Shown in pieces: positions 30,501 to 38,400 of a DNA stretch of 59,213 bases. The position numbers and the translations under genes were made by a program. The notes under the pieces are model-generated. The model was not told the DNA's origin and searched no databases. It saw only the letters and a program-made list of their open reading frames with translations. The DNA lies in contig JAEYZG010000053.1 in assembly GCA_023428135.1 (NCBI GenBank), positions 1 through 59,213 of the forward strand, given 5' to 3'. This stretch comes from Bacteroidota bacterium (GTDB lineage: Bacteria; Bacteroidota; Bacteroidia; Cytophagales; Cytophagaceae). Each line of letters begins with the position of its first letter. Positions within the stretch are counted from its first letter, which is position 1.

Positions 30501-33246
30501 TGAGGGCTGTACCGAAATCATCAACCAGTCCTTTTATCGTTGCTGTAGTTTTATCATCAAAGAGCTGCCCTCCTAGTCCCGCCTTCAGATTTCCAGCTGT
30601 CACACAGACTTTATCATTGACATACAGGGAATCAAAATCAATATTAAACCGCACATTATCAGTTTTTCCTATTAATGGGGTTGCGGCCACTCCTGTTCCT
30701 TTCCAGAGATTGGCCCCTCTCGTGTCAGGGGAAAGGGTAATGATCTTCATCTTGTAATCTGAGACACCAATGGTATCACCGATTTTTAAACCCTCTAAAG
30801 GCCTCTTAGAAGTACGATCGCAACTACCTCCTTGAGAACAGTCAGCTTCTTTCACCTCTTTTGTTGTTCCGCTAAGCGGCTCGTTGGCTATGGCATCTTC
30901 TGTTCCACAGTAGGCTTTTACTTCTATGTCATAACGAACTCCGGAGGAAAGCATATTTATTGTTTTCTTTACTTCGCCCTGAGTTCCATAATCATCCTGA
31001 AGCTCTGAGGTAAGTACCAAGCTGATCGGATAGTTCTCACCCCATACCTGTCCATTTTCTTTATATCTGATCGTATAAGATGTCTGGGTCTTATTACCTG
31101 GCTTCACAGGCTGTGGATAGGGCCAGCTGAGCTGGATCTCTGTCTCTGTAATCTGTTTTATTTTCAGATTGCTTATGGAATCACAATCTTTATTACCCTT
31201 CTCTGATTTTGATAAATCAAACTCTCCAGGCTCTGAATCTATGCTAAACTTTCCTCCACATTTACATCGGATCTTATATTGATAGATCGTACCAGGAGTA
31301 AGTCCGGTAAGCTTGGCATTGGCAGCAGTGGTGGTAAATATTTTCTCCTGTCCGCTTCCGTCTTTAGGTTTGTATACTACAACATATTCTTCTGCTCCGG
31401 AAATGCCTTTCCAGTCTATGCGTGCTGTGGTTTCATTTTTAGGTTCAGCGCTGTGTACTGCAGGTGGAAAACAATCGGCTGTCGGTGGATCAAGAGGAGT
31501 ATCTAATTCGCCTCCTTCCAGTCTGAAGCCGCCTTGTGGGGTTGTGACTGTCTTCCCCCCTTTACAGATAAACTCAATGGTATAATGATAGAACTCATTA
31601 TTTTTTATCCCATTGGCTATAGCTTCAGGTGTTAATAAGGTTTGTGTATGCTTGTCGGTTGGTGCATCTTTATGCCAATAGGTCAATTTAAATGACTCAT
31701 GAAGGTCTAGCTTTGGCCAGGTGAGCTGTGCTGATAATGGATCTGTTCCTACTCCTGGTCTTTTAGCAAGGAAAGTAAAAGGACTAGGAACAGGGCAACC
31801 TCCCGGAAAATCTTTTTCATCAAACTTTAATTCAAGATTTTCTCCCACTGCTGTACTCGTACCGCAAACAGCATCGATATGAATCGTATAACTGCCCCTT
31901 GTTATAGCTGGTAATAATACTGAGCCATCTGTGATGTTCTCTTTAACACTGGTAATTTTCGTATTATTATCCGTATAGTATACATTGTAAGCATTGGCAG
32001 ATGCGACCTTTGTCCAGCTTAGTGCTATCCCCTTCTCATCATTTGAATTGACAAGGATCGGAAAGGGTGCCTCACATTCACTGGCTGGCAATATAAACGT
32101 TCCTCCATAAATGGCTTCCTGCCAGCCTGTGCATCTGCAACTTACATAATATTCATAAGTCTGACCTTTTTGCAATTGCTGTTCTCCAAGCGTCAAACTT
32201 TCTGCTTCCTGCGGCAGTTGAACAATGGTCCATGGAAGCACGGAGCCCTGAATCTTATATTTTACTTCATACAACTGATGCCCAGGATCTTTATTCCAGG
32301 CAAGAAGTATTTCCTGTTTATTGGTCTCAGGATTAGGTTTTAACTCTGGGTTCTTCAGAAATAAAGGAGGACAAAACTCTTTTACCTTAAAAACAAATAC
32401 ATCTGACTTGCCTTCATTACGGAAACGTTGTGTCAGAGGCTCTCCATTGACCAGTTTTCCCTCATAAGCCTGCACCTGCCAGGCATAAGTGGCTCCGGGA
32501 GTAAGCGCAAGCATGCTTTGATCATAGAAAAAACTATTATATTGAATATCTTCAAAGGTCTGATTGATATTAAAGGCATTTGTCAGAAAAGCATCGTAAG
32601 GATTCCTGTCTGGTGGAATCAATGCCATGGTAAGGCGGTATTTTATTTGCTGTTGAGGATTTAAAGAAAAACTTCTCGGGGTCCAGGAAAACATAAAGTT
32701 CTGTCCAGAAGCTACAAGATCAAGCAACTCTCCTTTACCCGGTGAGGTAAGCAAAGGAGGATCATTCAACATCACTACAACACTGGTAAAATCAGTAAGA
32801 GCATTGGATACAGGAGTATTGGAGTTTCTTTCTACTGATTTAAATGAGATAACATAAGTGCCTTCCGGAATCGTTGTCGGTGCTCCAGGAAGATTTACTG
32901 GTGACAACAAATCTTCAAGATCATTCCTGTCTAAAGTATAACTAACACCTCCTACAAGGCTCAAAGGAATTCCTGTCGTCGATTCAAAAGTACCCGAAGG
33001 CCCTTTAAAGGATACTTTTAAAATAATATCAAGGCTAGGAACGGTAAGATCGGTAAGCGTTACCTGCACTCTGAAGTTATTCGGATCTTTATAGTCTTCT
33101 ATAAAAACAGAAGGCGACTGTACATAAGAACGCACCTGGACAGGGTAGAATTGCTGGGCTGTTACCCCGATACTTCCCATGAGCTGTAGCAAAAGAATGA
33201 GAAGATATGACAACAATCTGTATCTCCCCGAAAAATAGCTATTCAT
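27508..33246 (-). CDS. Giant FN3 effector with metalloprotease and C39-like peptidase domains, 1912 aa
   Basis: Signal peptide 1-30 (ending SIGVTAQ). Residues about 31-150 are a conserved head (QQFYPVQVRSYVQSPSVFIE), which I associate from memory with the TANFOR N-terminal domain of Tannerella and Cytophagales proteins. About 160-800 hold a WTP-type domain and five or so FN3 domains. About 800-1180 are a spacer with an Ala/Lys/Asp-rich helix. A metzincin-like metalloprotease follows: AHELGHGNYKLYH with zinc ligands His1293 and His1297, Glu1294, then DNLMSYN like a Met-turn, then LQWDVAHDP. Residues about 1640-1800 form a C39-like papain fold: QRDNYGP, Cys1654 in MCNLTSLAMAFEYLG, His1764 in GHIVRVQDID, Asp1779 in LLIDDPYG. 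There is no T9SS sorting domain. Composition drops sharply near 29,150 (residue about 1365), just after the metalloprotease. Toxin function is inferred. Confidence 0.8.
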   Translation of the reverse strand: MNSYFSGRYRLLSYLLILLLQLMGSIGVTAQQFYPVQVRSYVQSPSVFIEDYKDPNNFRVQVTLTDLTVPSLDIILKVSFKGPSGTFESTTGIPLSLVGGVSYTLDRNDLEDLLSPVNLPGAPTTIPEGTYVISFKSVERNSNTPVSNALTDFTSVVVMLNDPPLLTSPGKGELLDLVASGQNFMFSWTPRSFSLNPQQQIKYRLTMALIPPDRNPYDAFLTNAFNINQTFEDIQYNSFFYDQSMLALTPGATYAWQVQAYEGKLVNGEPLTQRFRNEGKSDVFVFKVKEFCPPLFLKNPELKPNPETNKQEILLAWNKDPGHQLYEVKYKIQGSVLPWTIVQLPQEAESLTLGEQQLQKGQTYEYYVSCRCTGWQEAIYGGTFILPASECEAPFPILVNSNDEKGIALSWTKVASANAYNVYYTDNNTKITSVKENITDGSVLLPAITRGSYTIHIDAVCGTSTAVGENLELKFDEKDFPGGCPVPSPFTFLAKRPGVGTDPLSAQLTWPKLDLHESFKLTYWHKDAPTDKHTQTLLTPEAIANGIKNNEFYHYTIEFICKGGKTVTTPQGGFRLEGGELDTPLDPPTADCFPPAVHSAEPKNETTARIDWKGISGAEEYVVVYKPKDGSGQEKIFTTTAANAKLTGLTPGTIYQYKIRCKCGGKFSIDSEPGEFDLSKSEKGNKDCDSISNLKIKQITETEIQLSWPYPQPVKPGNKTQTSYTIRYKENGQVWGENYPISLVLTSELQDDYGTQGEVKKTINMLSSGVRYDIEVKAYCGTEDAIANEPLSGTTKEVKEADCSQGGSCDRTSKRPLEGLKIGDTIGVSDYKMKIITLSPDTRGANLWKGTGVAATPLIGKTDNVRFNIDFDSLYVNDKVCVTAGNLKAGLGGQLFDDKTTATIKGLVDDFGTALNDAQKASKDAAKIIDDAQKAGEDALDYFQGGDDVGFVKTGGLGGISTEASNFNDLEVEGNSIKVGGKSYPVDRFPTLVKDKNGNVVSVSSNGTKTEVGHYDESLNGLQNAPTSSSAKVTFRANSNAIYSFDAWQDGYGKSVAMAPHYLNIDGKYYSAKAITPGAIDKVDFDFSGGDKSKLVFVNREGFVFKTLSGSTLQLAGGPAKDGQEILAIYDTGSKKEIAGALLLASYPIVEKKVKLVTLAMGNNFNKDINAIQAQLNKAYNPIGINYTVEVDNSFDSNRDWCDKGNCDFNTGGSGLLNNDYTGVEARVIDAYINFKGEENLEATTAYMFLIGVTKKEQGDEALQGKMNFSKQFGFLYSAASQNPQTLGRTLAHELGHGNYKLYHIFDPMYLGDAARNSDNLMSYNTNVNALALNKLQWDVAHDPGVTWGVFKRDGDQEAIALGDVVEFLKILRKQRLSGQNINLKTSINKKRVWSRESFTVDNFSFDEIEIEFEELSSEITVNPAVYSDYYYDEIFPFSDKFGVSFKDLKNNFAFKIISENKTDIDNLKKYLFGECDVRELLDAIHNASVQKNQVNLSFLNNCQFFQKKDKETIDGIEYTDLSGKFVNVTKGSSIQVNPKDYVETPYGFQIKNKEGNVVFEIVAIGMDASKKDHLKVWLFGDVMTLAKLQSAVTLTATEIKSYRDHIKTLPQSEREIWYLELQEKVEYKNQRDNYGPSKVNNTWATSNIADKMCNLTSLAMAFEYLGISREDVLAKITELNLTLPASLANLQTEDLFEFIRVEKGYSERTSASSWKSIADLFDLNTEEETINSSKSLNQKISTIKDHLKGGKGIVGSIYLYKGHIVRVQDIDETGLLIDDPYGTISSMAKREFKGVVTTNNYNTNSADLAPTGKRGVDNKLLWTEFDVSNNDSGRGGEVEIKSTTIVDTDNNQTFIAWFNAQGLSMPSASDYPVEQRTEIVPKSNPPTTTVNTYYKSYGTIVKYYRIYSRKN
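33029..33160 (-). repeat. Duplicated head segment, copy B
   Basis: The counterpart of 26101-26232 within the 1912-aa gene, 123 of 132 bases identical. Confidence 0.9.
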
Positions 33247-33293
33247 ATTTTCAATTTTATTATAATCAAATACTTAATACTTCAATAAGTCCG

Positions 33294-33326
33294 ATTGATG
33301 CCATCACTTGAAGCGATGGCATCAAT
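33294..33326 (-). promoter_or_regulatory. Hairpin between barrel and effector genes
   Basis: Perfect 12-bp arms ATTGATGCCATC (33294-33305) and GATGGCATCAAT (33315-33326) with a 9-nt loop, in the 149-bp gap between the outer-membrane barrel gene and the effector. It could be an mRNA-processing or attenuation point in the operon. Next to it lies a degenerate GCTTTAAGCTT tandem (about 33368-33393). Confidence 0.5.
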
Positions 33327-33395
33327 ATAGAAGTTCAGCATGCCAAAGCTTCAAACTTTAAACTTTCTGCTTTAAGCTTTACGCTTTAAGCTTCC

Positions 33396-35144
33396 CTAAA
33401 ATGTAAAAAAGTACCCCAGATTACCCATAAACTCATTAAAGGTCGTCTTATAATAGCTCAGCTCTGCGGTGCTCTTTGACTGCCTTCCTGAATAACGCAA
33501 GCTTGCATTCAACGAATGATGTTTACCCAGTTTAACTGAATAAGAATTCGTTACAGAATACAGCATGGCTGTTAACCTACCATTTTCGTAATTATTGGAA
33601 GCATTTCCGTTCAGTGATATTCTCAGCTTCTTATTAAATACCGGCTTGCTCAACATCAGTCCTAATCCCCAGAAAGATGCCTGCCCCTGCACATAATAAT
33701 TCGTATTATTATTCGCATTCAAGCCGATATTCAAGCCGGACTCTTTCCAGTTCAACATATAGCTTAGTCTTCCTCCGGATAAGGCATTCTGAGTTTTATT
33801 CCCTGAAGTTTTACTTACCGCTGTATTGTAGTTACCTCCTATTGACAATTGATGCATGATCCTGCTGTTGTCTAATGGCACATAGTTAAGTGAAGCATTA
33901 ACCGTCTGATTGATCTGAACAAAGTTGAGTGTATCTATGCGGTCATAAATAGTATTCTGAACAAAGGCCTGGTCTACTGGCTTGACATTGGTAAAACTGT
34001 TAAAGTTCGAATAAGATGCTGAAGCATTCAACCGTTTTGTAAAATTCATATTCAGATTCAGACTTCCTACAAATCGCTTCATCTTCGACATCTTCTGATT
34101 CTCTAGGTCGTCTCTCTGAATACCGGCATTGGCGCTGATGTTTACTTTGTCTTTGAACACACGTGTAGAAAAAGAACCTGTCAGGTTTTGAAAATCAGAG
34201 TTTACATAATAGGCGCCCAGTGTATTATATCCCGGATCTACACGCTCAAAGTTCAGTCCCAGCTGGAAAGCAGTAAGATTAAAACTAAAGCCTGTTTTAA
34301 AGGCATTTTTAAATTCAGTGTTTTTGTTTTGTGACAAAAAATAAACTGTTTTATAAAATCCGGAAGAATTGCTTTCTGAAGAATCCCGCACATCACGGGT
34401 GAGCCCTGATCTGGCCCCTTCAAAATAAACGCTTAACTTGTCGCTCAGTTTCTTTTTAAATCCCAGGCTATATACCTGATTTTCCATTGGCCTTAATCCA
34501 ACCAGGGTTGGCACTGTTCTGATTGAGTTAGCCTGATCTTTTGCATAAAAAGTAATAAAAGTAATTTCATCTCCATCTTTACCATAACCCAGCATTATAC
34601 CTGTCCCCAGGCGTTCATATGCAGGTCGGGCCTCTATATTGGCAGAATCAAATTCTACTGCTCTTAATAGTCTTCCGCCCATTGCAGCTACCTTAAAGCC
34701 TTTATGTCCCCACTCCAGACCGCCTCCAAGAAAATTATGACCAGCCAAGGTATACTGAGAAAAGGACATAGTCCTGTAACCTGCATGTAACCTCAAAGAT
34801 TTATAACTCGGACTAATACCCACAATATTAAACGGTTGACTGTATTTGAAATTCCTGTTGCTAAAAGTAAATGAAACAGGAATATTAATACCATAAAGGT
34901 TCATTGCCACATTTCCCGACACAACATAATTGTAGGGATTAAACCTGTCAGACACTCCATCTGCAAAGTACAGACTTTGATTCAATCCCAGTCCACCGGA
35001 GACTTTAACACCCTGCTTTTTACCTAGCTGATCCAGCTGCTGAGCTTTAGTCTGCAGGACAAAACACAGAATAAGAAACGGCAACAGTACCATTTTGTCA
35101 GGCAAAAAATACCTGTTGCGGAAAAATGTAGTTGAACTGGACAT
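33396..35144 (-). CDS. Outer-membrane beta-barrel protein, 582 aa
   Basis: A signal peptide is present; translation may start at the internal ATG at 35093 (MVLLPFLILCFVLQTKAQQ), since the 17 residues before it are not signal-like. The mature chain is almost wholly alternating amphipathic strands (SGNVAMNLYGINIPVSFTFS, KLSVYFEGARSGLTRDV, RLNASASYSNFNSF, LRISLNGNASNNYENG). It ends in the aromatic barrel signature FMGNLGYFFTF with a terminal Phe, as expected for BAM-dependent outer-membrane proteins. There is no TonB box or plug domain. It lies between the giant adhesin and the effector on the same strand. I infer a transport or anchoring role for those proteins, but it has no recognised secretion family. 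Confidence 0.78.
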   Translation of the reverse strand: MSSSTTFFRNRYFLPDKMVLLPFLILCFVLQTKAQQLDQLGKKQGVKVSGGLGLNQSLYFADGVSDRFNPYNYVVSGNVAMNLYGINIPVSFTFSNRNFKYSQPFNIVGISPSYKSLRLHAGYRTMSFSQYTLAGHNFLGGGLEWGHKGFKVAAMGGRLLRAVEFDSANIEARPAYERLGTGIMLGYGKDGDEITFITFYAKDQANSIRTVPTLVGLRPMENQVYSLGFKKKLSDKLSVYFEGARSGLTRDVRDSSESNSSGFYKTVYFLSQNKNTEFKNAFKTGFSFNLTAFQLGLNFERVDPGYNTLGAYYVNSDFQNLTGSFSTRVFKDKVNISANAGIQRDDLENQKMSKMKRFVGSLNLNMNFTKRLNASASYSNFNSFTNVKPVDQAFVQNTIYDRIDTLNFVQINQTVNASLNYVPLDNSRIMHQLSIGGNYNTAVSKTSGNKTQNALSGGRLSYMLNWKESGLNIGLNANNNTNYYVQGQASFWGLGLMLSKPVFNKKLRISLNGNASNNYENGRLTAMLYSVTNSYSVKLGKHHSLNASLRYSGRQSKSTAELSYYKTTFNEFMGNLGYFFTF

Positions 35145-35250
35145 TAAAAATGTAATCGATAAATTGTGTAATTCTTTTTACTTTAAAACCACTCTACTAT
35201 TATTATAAATCTTGTGAAAGATCTGCTCCAACACTATAGATTTTAATCAC

Positions 35251-35285
35251 TCAGATCTTTCGCGAAGCTCAAGATGACAAAGGGA
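35251..35285. repeat. REP-like hairpin repeat
   Basis: TCAGATCTTTCGCGAAGCTC followed by AAGATGACAAAGGGA folds through ATCTT/AAGAT around a TCGCGA centre. It resembles widely dispersed bacterial intergenic repeats of the GATCTTTCGC...GATGACA type. Only one copy is in the window. Confidence 0.45.
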
Positions 35286-35300
35286 CTTTTCAGCTCCTAA

Positions 35301-35340
35301 GACCTCATCCTAAATCCTTCTCCTGAAGGAGAAGGACTTC
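35301..35340. repeat. Palindromic intergenic repeat
   Basis: GACCTCATCCTAAA followed by the perfect palindrome arms TCCTTCTCCT (35315-35324) and AGGAGAAGGA (35327-35336). It is similar to the CCTCACCC...AAATCC...CTCC-type dispersed repeat I associate with other Bacteroidota genomes. Single copy here. Confidence 0.5.
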
Positions 35341-35401
35341 AATGTCTGCATGAAATCTGCTATCATGCTTTAAGCAAACTTATTTAAGTTTTAACTTTTC
35401 A

Positions 35402-35443
35402 CTTTCAACTTTTTACTTTCAACTTTTTACTTTCAACTTTTTA
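35402..35443. repeat. 14-bp tandem repeat, three copies
   Basis: CTTTCAACTTTTTA is repeated perfectly at 35402-35415, 35416-35429 and 35430-35443, followed by degenerate copies (CTTTACG, CTTTCAGCTT) up to the adhesin stop. Similar degenerate units occur before the effector at about 33,370. Confidence 0.8.
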
Positions 35444-35473
35444 CTTTACGCTTTCAGCTTTGTGCTTTCAGCT

Positions 35474-38400
35474 CTATTTCACCTCAATCTTAAATGTCAT
35501 AGATGAACTTACCGTCACTACTTTTACAATGTAAAACCCTTGATTCAGCTTACCTTTAGGTATTGGGATATTATAAGATTTTTTACCGGAAACATTCCAG
35601 GTTAAAAGTGTTCTTCCTAATCCATCAAGTATCAGAACTTCCGTTTCTCCTTCTCCTGCTGTTTCTATAAAGATATTGGCCCCCTCAGAGGACACGAATG
35701 GAGATGGATGAACATACAGATTGTTCTCTCCCGGATCCAGTACATTTGGATTGCCTTGTCCGGGTATTTTGTGTGTTACATGAATCTCTTTATCAAGCTT
35801 TACAAAACAACCGTCTCTTATAGATCTTTGAGTCATCACATAGATTCCTGTATCTGGAGCGACAAAACGGACCTCTCTGCCTACCGGATAATCCTTTCCG
35901 TCAGGACCTTTGAAAGTAGCAAGCTCTCCTGCAGATACTATGGATAGTCCATCGGAAGATGACCAGTCGTATTGATCCAACCTTGTTGTTGACACATCCA
36001 CCAGAACAATAGTATCGCTTACAAAAGTATTTGTGGACACGATGAAAATCGGATCTTCTGGTTTCTCTTTGTATCTCACCTCAAACGTTTCTTTTAATTC
36101 ACAACCAAAGTCATCTTTAAGTGTAAGCGTTACGTGAGCTGATTTGTCTATCTGTGCAATTCTAGTGGTAAGAGTACTGTCGAATTCAGGAGCTGACCAT
36201 GAATAATGAAGTCCCTCCAGCTGTGCATCAAGCTTAAATTGTGACTGAGGGCAAGGTTCATACAGATCTCCAATTAAATCCACTCCTACATCCATCAGCA
36301 TACATAGCAAGGATTTAACAGTATAGATATTACTGAATTCCGATGAGTTCAGGCCTTTATTCACCTGGGCGATGTACTTATTAAATTTATTGAACCCGAA
36401 ATCATTAGAAGGTAATTCAGCAACCCACTTACCATCATTATCGGACACGACAGAAGTGATATATCTTAAAGCATGTAATACGGAATCCTGACTTTCAGGA
36501 GTAAACCCTGAGAAAATCTGTACCTCCGCCTGAGGATAAATTGTTGAACCGGAAATCTGAATCCTATCTTTACTGATTACCTTATTGGTATCTATTACAG
36601 GAGCCTTTACGCCTTCATTGGACTCCATTGCTGTACCGAGATTCAGCTGAATACCTTTCTGGTTTGAATATTCTGAATAGACCTTATTCTGACTGATGGA
36701 AATATTTTCAGAATTTCTCACATCGATACCATGGTCTCTGAAATTGACCATTTCATTTCCAATAAAGGTGACATAAGCCGAATTCATTACCAAGACTGAA
36801 GTTGTATCAATACCTGATATATCTTTGTAATGAGATTTAAGATTCATTTGTACATATCCCGAATCTACCCCGAAGAAGTTATCAGCCACAATGCCGCTTT
36901 CAACGTGATTCATAATCAGAGCCGGAACAGTAAGACCGGCAATCTCATTTCTATTTAAGCTATTGCCTAAAAGCTTTTGCCCAGGAAGCTCTGTACTCAC
37001 TTTGATACCAGGAATATTTCCTTTCATGACAACCTTCGCATCCTTCTCCATCCCGATTCTGTTTTTAGAAAGGGTATTATAGTTGGACGAATCGCCAATG
37101 TAGATAAAGGCAGATGTTTCATAATTTTCATGATCTACTTCCGCATAAGGAATAAGGCTTCCGGTAATGTACTGATGAGATGCATTCTCCAGCTTTATGG
37201 CAGGGTATTTCAATGGATGATCCCAACTACCTATATGATTTCTGGAAATAAAGTTAGCTTCCTGAGGTCCGCGGATGGAGATGGATATGGAATCCGAAAC
37301 AATATTGTTATCCGCAACAAGGTTATTTGAACCGTCCCCCTTCACCTCTACCGATATCGTATTGTCCTTCAGAACACTGTTTCTTACAACATTTCCTTTA
37401 CCTGTAATGTAAACTCCTCTTTCATATCCGGATATTACAGAATTACTAAGCTCATTTGCTCCTCCTGTAAAAAGAACTGCCTTGTCTCTTCTCTGAAGAC
37501 TGCTTCTTATTGTAAGACTGTCAAGCTTATTGCCAATATTATTCAATACAATCGATTGAGCAGCGTTCAGCAACGTCATCCTTGACATAGATGAACTGTC
37601 GCAATCTGCAGCCAAAACAAATAGAGGAACACTATCCGGTAACTCTGAAGCATCCACATAGATAGTTGCTTCTGCATCTATTCCTTCAAGTTTATGATAA
37701 TCCGCCTGGGTTTTTCCATCCATTTTAAACCCGTTTGTCGCAACTATTGCAGGCAAAGAATCTTTTAACAAAATTTTATAAGGGGCATCTCCGTCTATGT
37801 TGAAGTAAACCACTGAATAAATATCAGAACAATTGACGTCTTCAATTGCCTGCCTCAGTGAGCCAGGACCACTGTCTTTTGTATTTTTAACTACAAGTTC
37901 ATTAACAACATTTCCAAAAGTAAATGTATTGGACTCCTGAGAGGTGTTATTTTCTTCTTTGCCTGTAGCAGTTGCAGCAAAACTGAATTTATAATTAGGT
38001 TTTCTGTTATAATATTTCTCAGGAATACGAATCATCCACTTACCAGCTTCATCTGCTCGGCCACCGGTTATGTATTCTTTAAATACCGTAATTAAAGTAT
38101 CGGAAGAAAAAACTTCAATGCTGTCAAGTGGCTCTGACTTGCCATAGAGATAGATTCCAAGCTTTTCCTCTTTGCAATCTTTCAGTCTCTGAACAAGATA
38201 ATCCTCAATAACAGGTTCTTCCTTAGACTTATTGGACAACCTACCGGATACTTTTTTATGAATATTGATCAGCAGGCCAGTAGAATCTGTTTTACTTATC
38301 ACCAGATTGCGGGATAATGTTGTCTTTTCGGAATTGACTATGTCATATCCGATACCTTTCGTCTTTTGAACAGAATTCTCTTGTACCAAAACAGAATCGC

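Larger units (their letters stand above)
35145..35473. other. Repeat-filled gap between giant adhesin and barrel genes
   Basis: A 329-bp interval inside the minus-strand gene series. It holds three short repeat structures listed separately: a hairpin-forming repeat around 35251, a palindromic repeat around 35301 and a 14-bp tandem around 35402. There is no coding sequence. Such intergenic repeats are common dispersed elements. They may split the series into two transcripts, with the barrel gene having its own promoter. Confidence 0.5.

Noticed and set aside
27508..33246. T9SS cargo assignment for the 1912-aa effector
   Set aside because: Its C terminus lacks the sorting-domain pattern seen in the cellulase, ELWxxDGT protein and giant adhesin of the same window.
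33396..35144. TonB-dependent receptor (SusC-like) for the barrel protein
   Set aside because: There is no plug domain, TonB box or carboxypeptidase-like domain, and it is much shorter than SusC proteins.
35402..35443. CRISPR or iteron array
   Set aside because: 14-bp head-to-tail units without spacers, and no replication gene nearby. A simple tandem repeat.
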